Source: Aestuariivita boseongensis (GTDB taxonomy: Bacteria > Pseudomonadota > Alphaproteobacteria > Rhodobacterales > Rhodobacteraceae). Taken from it: a stretch of DNA of 64,000 nucleotides. The stretch is from the NCBI RefSeq assembly GCF_001262635.1, contig NZ_JXYH01000001.1, positions 62,001-126,000 of the forward strand, given 5' to 3'. The notes below the pieces were generated by a model. The model was not told where the DNA came from. It saw nothing but the letters and a program-made list of their open reading frames with translations, and did no database searches. Positions 16,348 through 24,007 of the stretch are shown here, piece after piece; the first letter of the stretch is position 1, and each line of letters begins with the position of its first letter. Both the position numbers and the translations under genes were made by a program.

Positions 16348-16363
16348 ATTCATATATGCGAAT
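16348..16363. promoter_or_regulatory. operator-like palindrome upstream of soxG
   Basis: ATTC-ATATATGC-GAAT, differing at one base from the core upstream of soxB. It sits 26 bases before the soxG start, in the position of a promoter. Shared occurrence argues for SoxR control of soxGH together with soxB. Confidence 0.55.
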
Positions 16364-16438
16364 TTGAACGAAATATGGGCGTGATACAAGGCCAAGTTTC
16401 GGGGCGCGATGCCAGGTGGCCCGCTTGACGGTCTCAGC

Positions 16439-18157
16439 TCAGGCAGCGGCTAGTTGAGCTTTCAGGGTCTGGTCCGCTTCATATTGGCTCAGGAATATTT
16501 GGCCTGACAGGTGTTCCAGGAAATCGGTGCGCTTCAGGCGATCCATGACAGGGCCTTTCACCTCGCTCAAGTGAAGCAAGATGCCAGCGTCGCGCAGGCG
16601 CAGGTTGATCTGCTCAAGACTTTCCAGGGCAGACGCATCGATGGAATTCACCGCGGGGCACATCAGGACCACATGGCGGATCGTGTTGTCCTGCGCCACG
16701 GCATCATTGATGGTGTCTTCCAGAAACCGAGCGTTGGGAAAGTACAGGCTTTCGTCGACGCGGATGGACAGTACCCCCGGCGTTGTTTCAACCTTGTGAC
16801 GATTGATGTTGCGGTAATGCTCGGATCCCGGAACACGCCCGACAATCGCGACATGGGGGCGCGACGTCCGGCCCAGAAAAAGCGCCAGCGAAGAGATCAC
16901 ACCGATGGCGATCCCGATCTCGACCCCGAACAGAAGTGTGCCGATGATCGTGCCCAGCATGGCCGCGAAATCCGACCGCGAATAAACCCAGGTGCGCCGG
17001 ATTGCATCTAGATCGACCAGCGACAGAACGGCAACGATGATCGTGGCGGCCAGAGTGGCTTTGGGCAGGTTGAACAGAAGCGGGGTGAGGAAAAGCGTGG
17101 CCAGTGCAATGCCAATGGCCGTCAGGGCACCTGCGCCGGGCGTGCGCGCCCCGGCATCGAAATTCACGACCGACCGCGAAAACCCGCCCGTCACGGGAAA
17201 CCCGCCCGAGAAGGACGACCCCACATTCGCAGCCCCCAGCGCGATCAGTTCCTGATCCGGGTCGATCCGCTCGCGGCGTTTCGCGGCCAGAGTTTGTGCC
17301 ACGGAGATGGTTTCGACATAGCCGATCACACCGATCATCAGCGCAGGCAGCAGAAGGCTTTTCCAGAGTTCCACATCTACAGTGGGCAGCGCAGGGGTGG
17401 GCAGCCCCTTGGGCACATCCCCCACGATGGCGATGCCCTGCGCTTGCAACCCAAGCCCCCAGACCGCCAGTGTGGTGGCAATGACCGCAAGCACGGGTGC
17501 TGCTTTGGACAGGCTGCTGGCCAGCTTTGGCGCGACGCCCAGCTTGCGCAGCAGCGGTGTCAGAAAACGGCGTGACCAGACAAGAAACGCTATCGCCGCC
17601 CCGCCGATCACCATGGTGGGAATATTCGCCCCGGACAGGCCTGCCACAAGGCTTTCCACCTGTTCGATCAGGTTGTGACCATGCACATCAATTCCAAGGA
17701 TGTGTTTCAGCTGACCGAACGCGATGATCAGCGCACTGGCCGTGATGAAACCGGAAATCACGGGGTGGCTGAGAAAATTCGCCAGAAACCCCAACCGTGC
17801 GACGCCCATCACGATCAACATGAGGCCCGATAGGAACGCCAGTGCAATGGCGGCCCCCAGATACTCCGGCGTGCCTTGAGCGGTCAGTTCCCCCACCGCG
17901 GACGCGGTCATCAGGGACGCCACCGCCACGGGGCCCACGGCGAGGGTCATCGATGTCCCGAAGATCGTGTAAAGCACCAGGGGCGCGATCGATGCGTAAA
18001 GCCCCACCTCGGGCGGCAAGCCCGCAAGAAGCGCATAGGCCAGAGATTGCGGGATCAGCATGATCGTCACGATGATCGCCGCGATCACGTCCGACGAAAA
18101 CGCCTCCCGGTCGTAACTCGGGACCCAGCGGAGGATTGGCAGGTATCGGGACAGCAT
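16439..18157 (-). CDS. SulP family anion transporter with STAS domain
   Basis: A 572-residue SLC26/SulP protein. The start ATG 18157 gives MLSRYLPILRWVP, the normal N-terminus; a longer frame upstream has non-family sequence. The signature PQSLAYALLAGLPPEVGLYAS is split over helices one and two, with some ten to twelve helices to about residue 420. A C-terminal STAS domain follows (VPGSEHYRNI to SALESLEQIN). Last gene of the persulfide operon, so it may move sulfate or sulfite; direction and substrate are inferred. Confidence 0.88.
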   Translation of the reverse strand: MLSRYLPILRWVPSYDREAFSSDVIAAIIVTIMLIPQSLAYALLAGLPPEVGLYASIAPLVLYTIFGTSMTLAVGPVAVASLMTASAVGELTAQGTPEYLGAAIALAFLSGLMLIVMGVARLGFLANFLSHPVISGFITASALIIAFGQLKHILGIDVHGHNLIEQVESLVAGLSGANIPTMVIGGAAIAFLVWSRRFLTPLLRKLGVAPKLASSLSKAAPVLAVIATTLAVWGLGLQAQGIAIVGDVPKGLPTPALPTVDVELWKSLLLPALMIGVIGYVETISVAQTLAAKRRERIDPDQELIALGAANVGSSFSGGFPVTGGFSRSVVNFDAGARTPGAGALTAIGIALATLFLTPLLFNLPKATLAATIIVAVLSLVDLDAIRRTWVYSRSDFAAMLGTIIGTLLFGVEIGIAIGVISSLALFLGRTSRPHVAIVGRVPGSEHYRNINRHKVETTPGVLSIRVDESLYFPNARFLEDTINDAVAQDNTIRHVVLMCPAVNSIDASALESLEQINLRLRDAGILLHLSEVKGPVMDRLKRTDFLEHLSGQIFLSQYEADQTLKAQLAAA

Positions 18158-18212
18158 CTCAGGTCTCTTTGCGAAAGGGGGCAGGGGCGGTGTGCCGCCT
18201 CTGCCGGTCGTG

Positions 18213-18557
18213 TCAGGTGTTGGCCGAAGACGTCTCGACCAGGTTCCAGGCATTGGTAGACCGCGCGCCCGAGCGGCAATAGGCAAACACCTTCTTGCCC
18301 GGTTGCGTCACAATGCGCTTGAGGAAGGATGCCTGGCGCGCGAACGGCTCACCGGGGGCGATGGGCTGGTAGTGGAAGGCCAGTCCAAGGTTTGTCGCGA
18401 TCTTTTGCATTTCGGCCGATGCGGCCTCACCAGGGTGTTCTTCGTCAGGTCGGTTGCAGATCACATCGGTGAACCCGTCCTGTTTGAGCGCGGCCAGATC
18501 GGTTTCCGCAATCTGTGATCCGACATACAGGTTTTCAGCAAGCTGTGTGCGTTCCAT
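18213..18557 (-). CDS. DUF442 (TIGR01244) rhodanese-like sulfurtransferase
   Basis: A 114-residue cytoplasmic protein of the phosphatase-like DUF442 family. The loop YCRSGARS with C94 has the CxxGxRS form of rhodanese active sites, and the N-terminal ICNRPDEEHPGE is typical of the family. In Agrobacterium and Xylella this domain is fused to the N-terminus of the Blh persulfide dioxygenase; here it is a separate gene in the same operon. It may pass persulfide sulfur between thiols. Confidence 0.85.
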   Translation of the reverse strand: MERTQLAENLYVGSQIAETDLAALKQDGFTDVICNRPDEEHPGEAASAEMQKIATNLGLAFHYQPIAPGEPFARQASFLKRIVTQPGKKVFAYCRSGARSTNAWNLVETSSANT

Positions 18558-18565
18558 GTGTCACC

Positions 18566-18991
18566 TCACACCGCTGACAGGCGCAGCCGTTTGGCAGGCA
18601 CTGCAAGAACCATACCGGCGATCATTGCACCGGCAAAAACCAGACCTTCCCAGCCGCCGAATGAGAGGGACGCAAAGGCCGGGCCAGGGCAGAGGCCAGC
18701 AAGGCCCCATCCTGCCCCAAAGATCAAAGACCCTATGGCCAGATCCGATGTGATGCGCTGATCGGGTTTGGAGGGAAAGCTGCCACCGGACAGGGGCGCG
18801 CCGCGGCTTGCGGCCACGCGCCAGGCGATGGCCATGGGAATGATCGCGCCGCCTAGTACAAAGGCGAGGGTAGGATCCCAATCCCCAAGGAAGTCAAGCC
18901 AGCCCTGAACGCGGGTGGTATCGACCATGCCGGAAATCAGCAGGCCAAGGCCGAACAGGCTTCCGCTGGCAAGTGCAATCAGGTTTCGCAT
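18566..18991 (-). CDS. half-size YeeE/YedE membrane protein, PmpB-like
   Basis: A 141-residue, four-helix membrane protein (DUF6691 type). Motifs LFGLGLLISGMV and GLAGLCPGPAFASL with the family cysteine are visible. The start ATG overlaps the TGA of the preceding gene (TGATG), so the two half-transporters are made together and probably form one heteromeric channel. Such PmpA/PmpB pairs occur in bigR-type operons. Confidence 0.83.
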   Translation of the reverse strand: MRNLIALASGSLFGLGLLISGMVDTTRVQGWLDFLGDWDPTLAFVLGGAIIPMAIAWRVAASRGAPLSGGSFPSKPDQRITSDLAIGSLIFGAGWGLAGLCPGPAFASLSFGGWEGLVFAGAMIAGMVLAVPAKRLRLSAV

Positions 18992-19422
18992 CAGATCACT
19001 CCCAAAATGTGTTTGAAGGCATAGACGCTGATCGCGCCGGCCATGAGGTAAAGGCCCGTTGCGGCAATCCCCCGCAACGAAAGCCGCGAGATCCCGCAAA
19101 CCCCGTGACCGCTGGTGCAACCATTGGCCAACCGGGCGCCAAAACCCACCAGAAGACCCGCCGCGATCAGAACCGCGGGGTTCGAGGTGATATGAGTCTC
19201 ACCCGTCTGGCCAAGGGCCAGCAGCGCCAGCCAGGGCGCGCCGATCAGCCCGGCAATGAACAGGCCGCGTTCGCGCCATTCGCTGCGGGCCGAACCATCG
19301 GCAAGACCGCCGATGATCCCACTTGCGCCCATGATACGCCCGTTGCCCAACAGGTACAGCGCCGCACCCGATCCGATGATAAGGCCGCCAATCAGGCCAT
19401 AGATAAAGCTTTGTTCGATCAT
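18991..19422 (-). CDS. half-size YeeE/YedE membrane protein, PmpA-like
   Basis: A 143-residue, four-helix membrane protein. It shows GRIMGASGIIGG and the cysteine motif NGCTSGHGVCGISRLS of the YeeE/YedE family. It starts four bases after the persulfide dioxygenase stop and overlaps its partner gene. The pair is likely to move a sulfur compound such as sulfite, thiosulfate or persulfide. Confidence 0.83.
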   Translation of the reverse strand: MIEQSFIYGLIGGLIIGSGAALYLLGNGRIMGASGIIGGLADGSARSEWRERGLFIAGLIGAPWLALLALGQTGETHITSNPAVLIAAGLLVGFGARLANGCTSGHGVCGISRLSLRGIAATGLYLMAGAISVYAFKHILGVI

Positions 19423-19426
19423 GGTC

Positions 19427-20290
19427 TTACAGCCTGTTCACGGGGACTTTGAAATAGACGTTGCCGTCATCTTCGGCCGGGGGCATCTGGCCTGCGCGCA
19501 TGTTCACCTGCAGCGAAGGCAGGATCAGACGTGGCATCGCCAGTTCGGCATCGCGCTTGGTGCGCATCTCGACAAAGCTGTCCTTGTCGCGGCCCTGGCC
19601 CACATGTTTGTTAGCGGCTTTTTCCTCGCCGATGGTGGTTTCCCAGGCGTATTCATCGCGGCCCGGCGCCTTGTAATCATGGCCCACGAAGACGCGGGTT
19701 TCATCCGGCAGCTCGAAAAGCTTCTGGATCGAGGCATAAAGCATCTCGGCCGACCCGCCAGGGAAATCGGCGCGTGCCGTGCCGAAATCCGGCATGAAAA
19801 GCGTGTCGCCCACAAAGGCGGCGTCACCGATCACATAGGTCAGGCAGGCAGGCGTATGGCCGGGCGTATGCAGAACCGAGCCTTCAAGATTGCCGACCTT
19901 GAACGTGTCCCCTTCGACAAACAGCTTGTCGAACTGGCTGCCGTCGCGCTGGAACTCTGTTCCTGCGTTGAACACCTTGCCGAAGGTTTCCTGAACCACG
20001 GTGATTTTCTCACCAATACCGATCTTGCCGCCCAGCTTCTCTTGCAAATAGGGCGCAGCGCTCAGGTGATCGGCGTGCACATGGGTTTCCAGCACCCAAT
20101 CCACGGTCAAATCGTTTTCGCGTACGAAGTCAATGATCTGATCGGCCGAGGCAAAACTGGTCCGCCCGGAGGCATAGTCGAAATCCAGGACGGAATCGAT
20201 GATGGCGCAGTGCTGGGTTTCGGGGTCAACAACGACGAAAGAGGCCGTGAAGGTCGCTTCGTCGAAGAACGGGTGAACTTGGGGTTTCAT
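19427..20290 (-). CDS. blh: ETHE1/Blh-type persulfide dioxygenase
   Basis: A 287-residue metallo-beta-lactamase-fold enzyme that oxidises glutathione persulfide to sulfite with one iron. The motif THVHADH is at residues 69-75, followed by HTPGHTPACLTY, GDTLFMPDFGTARADFPGG and FVGHDY. These fit the Blh/SdoA branch. It lacks the N-terminal DUF442 domain of the Agrobacterium and Xylella Blh fusions; that domain is encoded separately three genes downstream. First gene of the operon, divergent from the BigR-type repressor gene. Confidence 0.92.
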   Translation of the reverse strand: MKPQVHPFFDEATFTASFVVVDPETQHCAIIDSVLDFDYASGRTSFASADQIIDFVRENDLTVDWVLETHVHADHLSAAPYLQEKLGGKIGIGEKITVVQETFGKVFNAGTEFQRDGSQFDKLFVEGDTFKVGNLEGSVLHTPGHTPACLTYVIGDAAFVGDTLFMPDFGTARADFPGGSAEMLYASIQKLFELPDETRVFVGHDYKAPGRDEYAWETTIGEEKAANKHVGQGRDKDSFVEMRTKRDAELAMPRLILPSLQVNMRAGQMPPAEDDGNVYFKVPVNRL

Positions 20291-20318
20291 GGCTGTCCTC
20301 CAATTGCATGCTTCCTAA

Positions 20319-20338
20319 ATATTAAGAAAACATAATAT
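20319..20338. promoter_or_regulatory. putative BigR operator 1
   Basis: Inverted repeat ATATTA-N8-TAATAT in the 139-base spacer between blh and bigR, 28 bases before the blh start. Its size matches the second site 42 bases away, about four helical turns. Confidence 0.55.
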
Positions 20339-20360
20339 GTCAATTGATGCACCGAAAAAT

Positions 20361-20402
20361 ATATTAAAAAAGTTGAATATCTTTGGGTTGACGCCATATA
20401 AG
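20361..20402 (+). promoter_or_regulatory. putative BigR operator 2 and bigR promoter
   Basis: Inverted repeat ATATT-N10-AATAT at 20361-20380 overlaps a plausible -35 TTGAAT (20373-20378). An 18-base spacer leads to TATAAG at 20397-20402. Binding here would block the repressor's own promoter, giving autorepression. Confidence 0.45.
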
Positions 20403-20429
20403 ACGCGGAAACCAGTGGAAAGCGCCCTT

Positions 20430-20768
20430 ATGGACACTCAGACCGCACTCACGAAAGAAAGCCTCGCCGCGTTCGGAGATCACGCGTCCGATGCGCCCGC
20501 GCAGGCTGCGCGCTTTCTCAAGACATTGGCGCATCGCGACCGGCTGAAAGTGCTTTGCGGGCTTCTGGATGGGGAATTGTCCGTGGCCCAGATCGAAGCG
20601 CAGGTGGGCGCAAGCCAGTCGGCTATTTCGCAACATCTGGGGCGTCTGCGTGATGAAGGGATCGTGAAATCCCGCCGCAACGGGCGGCAGGTGCTGTATT
20701 CCATTGCCGATCCGACAGCGCTTGGTCTGATCGAGCTTCTGTACAATCGGTACTGCGCGGAAGACTGA
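20430..20768 (+). CDS. bigR: ArsR-family persulfide-responsive repressor, BigR/SqrR type
   Basis: A 112-residue winged-helix repressor. ATG 20430 is preferred; an in-frame ATG at 20337 would start inside an operator and add a non-family extension. The recognition helix region is GASQSAISQHLGRLR, with wing RRNGRQVLYSI. C43 (VLCGL) and C109 (RYCAED) are 66 residues apart, exactly as in BigR and SqrR, where persulfides link the pair and release DNA. It is divergent from the persulfide oxidation operon. Confidence 0.9.
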   Translation: MDTQTALTKESLAAFGDHASDAPAQAARFLKTLAHRDRLKVLCGLLDGELSVAQIEAQVGASQSAISQHLGRLRDEGIVKSRRNGRQVLYSIADPTALGLIELLYNRYCAED

Positions 20769-20782
20769 CGGCAGCGGGCCTC

Positions 20783-21688
20783 TCAGGCGGGCAAGCGATC
20801 CGTCTTGCGTTCCCAGAACTCGACCAGTTGTTCCGCGATATCTACCTTCCGGTGGGCATAGATGGCGACATCAATGGGCTCCTGACCGAACTGGTTGGTC
20901 AGCGAAATCAGCTCACCGCTTTCGATCTCCCGGTGGACCATGCTGAAAGGCAACCATCCCACGCCAAGACCTTTCAGGATCATCTCTTTCGCGCCGCTGG
21001 AAAAAGCGGTCTGGCAGATTGGGTTCGCGCACAGGCCCGCGGTGCCGAAGTGCCGGCGCGAACGTTCCAGAACCTCTCCAAAATAGCTGTTCTCGGGATA
21101 GACGATGGCAGGCGTATCCAGCGGGATGGCCCGATTATCCCTGACGGAATACCGCAGATTCCCGCCCACGACGGGGACCAGATAATCATGGCCCCATAAC
21201 CCGCGCCGCACACCTGCCCCGAACGGCATCGGTTCGACGCTTTGGGCTTCGTAACACAACAGCATGCTGGTATCGCCGCGCAGAAACAGCGTCACGCAAT
21301 CGCTCAGGTTGGCCGCGCGAATCCGAAAGCGGATGCCCTGAAAAGCGGCGCGCGCGCGGATCGCCATATCGGGGAAGGTGGAAAACACCGCCGCATGGGT
21401 GGCCGCGATGGCCACTTCAGAGGCGGTCGCATCGTGATGCACGATTTTTGTGCGCAATTCTTTCAGCCGGGCGACAAGGGCGCGGATCTCTCCCTCGTTC
21501 GTTGCCAGGGCCGAACTGATCTCGATCCGGTTGGCCTTGCGGTCCAGAACCTCGATGCCCAGCCATTCTTCAAAACTGCGGATTCGCCTTGAAAACGCAG
21601 GTTGTGTGATGTTTCTGCGCGCGGCGGCGCGGGTCATGTTCCGCTCTTCCAGCAGGGTGAGAACGTCGTCGAACCATTGCATGTCCAT
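20783..21688 (-). CDS. LysR-family transcriptional regulator
   Basis: A 301-residue regulator. The N-terminal helix-turn-helix covers residues 1-60 (NMTRAAARRNITQPAFSRRIR), followed by a LysR substrate-binding domain. ATG 21688 has GGAG seven bases upstream. It is divergent from the cysteate lyase/desulfhydrase gene and presumably activates it with the ABC transporter in response to the substrate. It converges on bigR with 14 bases between. Confidence 0.87.
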   Translation of the reverse strand: MDMQWFDDVLTLLEERNMTRAAARRNITQPAFSRRIRSFEEWLGIEVLDRKANRIEISSALATNEGEIRALVARLKELRTKIVHHDATASEVAIAATHAAVFSTFPDMAIRARAAFQGIRFRIRAANLSDCVTLFLRGDTSMLLCYEAQSVEPMPFGAGVRRGLWGHDYLVPVVGGNLRYSVRDNRAIPLDTPAIVYPENSYFGEVLERSRRHFGTAGLCANPICQTAFSSGAKEMILKGLGVGWLPFSMVHREIESGELISLTNQFGQEPIDVAIYAHRKVDIAEQLVEFWERKTDRLPA

Positions 21689-21758
21689 CTCAAATCTCCG
21701 CTTAGCCAAAGAAATTGTATGGGCAGGCTAAATAATATGCACTGTTTTTCTGTTTCAT

Positions 21759-21770
21759 GCTTTGAAAAGC
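21759..21770. promoter_or_regulatory. palindrome between lysR and the lyase gene
   Basis: GCTTT-GA-AAAGC, in an AT-rich 150-base divergent spacer. LysR proteins bind interrupted palindromes in this position, so it is a candidate site; no TATA-like assignment is firm. Confidence 0.3.
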
Positions 21771-21839
21771 TTTTGCTGTACGCAGAAGAGGGGGACAGGC
21801 TCTGTGGTCGAGACAAATCAAATCGTCGATCGTGACACG

Positions 21840-22898
21840 ATGGCGCAACCGGAATTGACGCTGAGCTTGTGCAAGGATCTGTCCGTCGCGCTGGCAAAGT
21901 TCCCAAGGGTCGCCTTGGGGCATTTGCCGACACCGCTGGAGCCCATGGACAGGCTTAGCGAAGAATTGGGCGGGCCGCGCCTGTGGGTCAAACGGGACGA
22001 TTGCACCGGTCTGTCCTCGGGCGGGAACAAGACGCGCAAACTGGAATTCCTGATGGCTGACGCGGTTCAGTCAGGTGCGGATACGATCATCACCCAGGGC
22101 GCGACGCAATCCAATCACGCCCGCCAGACCGCAGCAGCGGCGGCGAAGCTGGGCATGGAATGCCACATCCTTCTTGAGGATCGCACCGGTTCCAACGATC
22201 CGAATTACATCATGAACGGAAACGTGCTGCTGGATCGTCTGCATGGCGCCAGCGTCTCCAAACGCCCGGGCGGCGCCGACATGAATGCCGAGATGGTGGC
22301 CCTTGCCGAAGACCTGCAGCAAAATGGCAAGACGCCGTATATCATTCCCGGTGGTGGTTCGAACCCGATCGGTGCGCTGGGCTATGTGAACTGCGCACGC
22401 GAAGTGACCGAACAGGCCGCCGCTGCGGGGCTGAAGATCGACGCACTGGTCCACGCAACCGGCAGTTCCGGCACGCAGGCCGGTCTGGTCACGGGTCTTG
22501 CCGCCATCCAAAGCGATATTCACCTGCTGGGTATCGGCGTTCGCGCGCCAAAGGACAAGCAGGAGGGCATGGTGCACGATCTGGCTGTGCGCACGGCCGA
22601 GTACATGGGCACCGGCGTTCAGATCGACCGCGATTTGGTGCGTGCAAATTGTGACTATGTCGGCCCGGGATACGGCCTGCCGACCGAAGGCATGATCGCC
22701 GCTCTGAAACTTCTTGCCCGGACCGAGGGGCTGCTGTTCGATCCGGTCTATTCCGGCAAGGGCCTCGACGGTCTGATTGACCAGGTCCGCAAGGGATATT
22801 TCGACGGGATGGAGAATGTCGTGTTTCTTCATACCGGCGGCAGTGCGGCATTGTTCGGATATCCCGACACGTTCGATCTTCACGGATACACAAGCTGA
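21840..22898 (+). CDS. cuyA: PLP-dependent L-cysteate sulfo-lyase / D-cysteine desulfhydrase
   Basis: A 352-residue enzyme of the ACC deaminase/D-cysteine desulfhydrase family. Motifs are [26 protein letters not shown] and [12 protein letters not shown] with the PLP lysine in NKTRK, then [15 protein letters not shown] and the phosphate loop TGSSGTQAG. Closest functional relatives in marine Rhodobacterales are CuyA, which releases sulfite from L-cysteate giving pyruvate and ammonium, and D-cysteine desulfhydrases. The two cannot be told apart by eye. ATG 21840 has no clear ribosome site; GTG 21804 after GGGGGA is an alternative. Leads an operon with an ABC importer. Confidence 0.8.
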   Translation: MAQPELTLSLCKDLSVALAKFPRVALGHLPTPLEPMDRLSEELGGPRLWVKRDDCTGLSSGGNKTRKLEFLMADAVQSGADTIITQGATQSNHARQTAAAAAKLGMECHILLEDRTGSNDPNYIMNGNVLLDRLHGASVSKRPGGADMNAEMVALAEDLQQNGKTPYIIPGGGSNPIGALGYVNCAREVTEQAAAAGLKIDALVHATGSSGTQAGLVTGLAAIQSDIHLLGIGVRAPKDKQEGMVHDLAVRTAEYMGTGVQIDRDLVRANCDYVGPGYGLPTEGMIAALKLLARTEGLLFDPVYSGKGLDGLIDQVRKGYFDGMENVVFLHTGGSAALFGYPDTFDLHGYTS

Positions 22899-22933
22899 AA
22901 CAAAAAAATATCACCAACAAGGAGACCACTCAC

Positions 22934-23893
22934 ATGTCAGTCAAGAATACCTTCCTAAGCGCGGCCCTTGTCGGCCTGATCAGCGCGCCGGCCTTCGCAG
23001 AAGAGGTCAAGATCGGCGTGCCGTCATGGACCGGCGCGCAGGCCATCGCCCATGTCCTGGGCGAAATCGTGACCTCGCGCATTGGCGGCACTGTTGAATA
23101 TGTGCCCGGTAACAATGCCACGATCTTCCAGGCGATGGATCAGGGCAAAGGCGATATCGACGTACACCCCGATGTGTGGCTGCCCAACCAGGAAAGCTTT
23201 ACCAAGAAATACGTGGACGAGGCGGGCACTGTGACACTGTCTTCGAACCCCTACGAGGGCAACCAGGGCTTCTGCGTATCCAAGGATTTCGCCGCGAAGA
23301 TGAGCATCACCGACATCGCCGATCTGGGCCGCCCGGATGTGGCTGCCGCCATGGACAGCGACGGCAACGGCAAGGGTGAAATGTGGATCGGTGCGCCCGG
23401 CTGGGCCTCGGCAAACGTCAACGAAGTGAAGGTGCGCGATTACGGCCTGCTGGACTTCATCGAGCCGATCCGCGCCGAAGAGGCGGTAAAAACCGCGCGC
23501 ATCAAGGACAGCATCGCGAAGGGCGAGGGCTATGCCTTCTATTGCTACAAGCCGCACGCGGTGTGGTTCATGTTCGACGTCGAAATGCTGACCGAACCCA
23601 CATATGACCCCGCGAAATATGTGATGGTTCAGCCTTCGGACGATCCGGATTGGTACAACAAGTCGATGGTCGCTACCAAGGATGCGCTGAAAGAAGTGCA
23701 GATCGCCTGGTCGAACTCGCTTGTCGACCGCTCGCCGGCAATCGCTGAATTCTTTCAGAACTTCTCTCTGACGGCCGATGACGTCAGCGCGCTTGCGTTC
23801 GAAATCAGCGCGAATGGCAAGGACCCTGCCGACGTGGCCAAAGCCTGGGTCGAGGCGAACTCGGATCGCGTCGACAAGATGCTGGGCCTCTAA
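22934..23893 (+). CDS. betaine-type ABC transporter substrate-binding protein
   Basis: A 319-residue periplasmic protein, signal peptide to residue 22 (ISAPAFA). It belongs to the ProX/OpuAC group. Features include VPSWTGAQAIAHVLGEI and DIDVHPDVWLPNQ, and aromatic residues suited to quaternary amines or zwitterions are seen in GAPGWAS and YKPHAVWFMF. It follows the PLP enzyme by 35 bases with AAGGAGA before the start. Position suggests it binds the substrate of that enzyme or a precursor rather than an osmolyte; ligand is not determinable here. Confidence 0.82.
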   Translation: MSVKNTFLSAALVGLISAPAFAEEVKIGVPSWTGAQAIAHVLGEIVTSRIGGTVEYVPGNNATIFQAMDQGKGDIDVHPDVWLPNQESFTKKYVDEAGTVTLSSNPYEGNQGFCVSKDFAAKMSITDIADLGRPDVAAAMDSDGNGKGEMWIGAPGWASANVNEVKVRDYGLLDFIEPIRAEEAVKTARIKDSIAKGEGYAFYCYKPHAVWFMFDVEMLTEPTYDPAKYVMVQPSDDPDWYNKSMVATKDALKEVQIAWSNSLVDRSPAIAEFFQNFSLTADDVSALAFEISANGKDPADVAKAWVEANSDRVDKMLGL

Positions 23894-23903
23894 GACACTT
23901 CGG

Positions 23904-23930
23904 AAGACCCCGGACCTGATCCGGGGTCTT
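23904..23930 (+). terminator. hairpin between binding-protein and ATPase genes
   Basis: Ten-base perfect arms AAGACCCCGG / CCGGGGTCTT, seven-base loop, then a short T run. Typical of a partial terminator that leaves the binding protein more abundant than the ATPase and permease encoded downstream. Confidence 0.7.
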
Positions 23931-24007
23931 TCCTGACACATGCGCCAACGCCCTGGTCCGCACCGGGACAGCGCAGCAAACACTGACCAGCCGGGGGCAG
24001 TCAGGCT

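Noticed and set aside
20337-20429. Longer N-terminus for the BigR-type repressor
   Set aside because: It would begin inside an operator-like repeat and ahead of the likely promoter, and adds sequence unlike the family.
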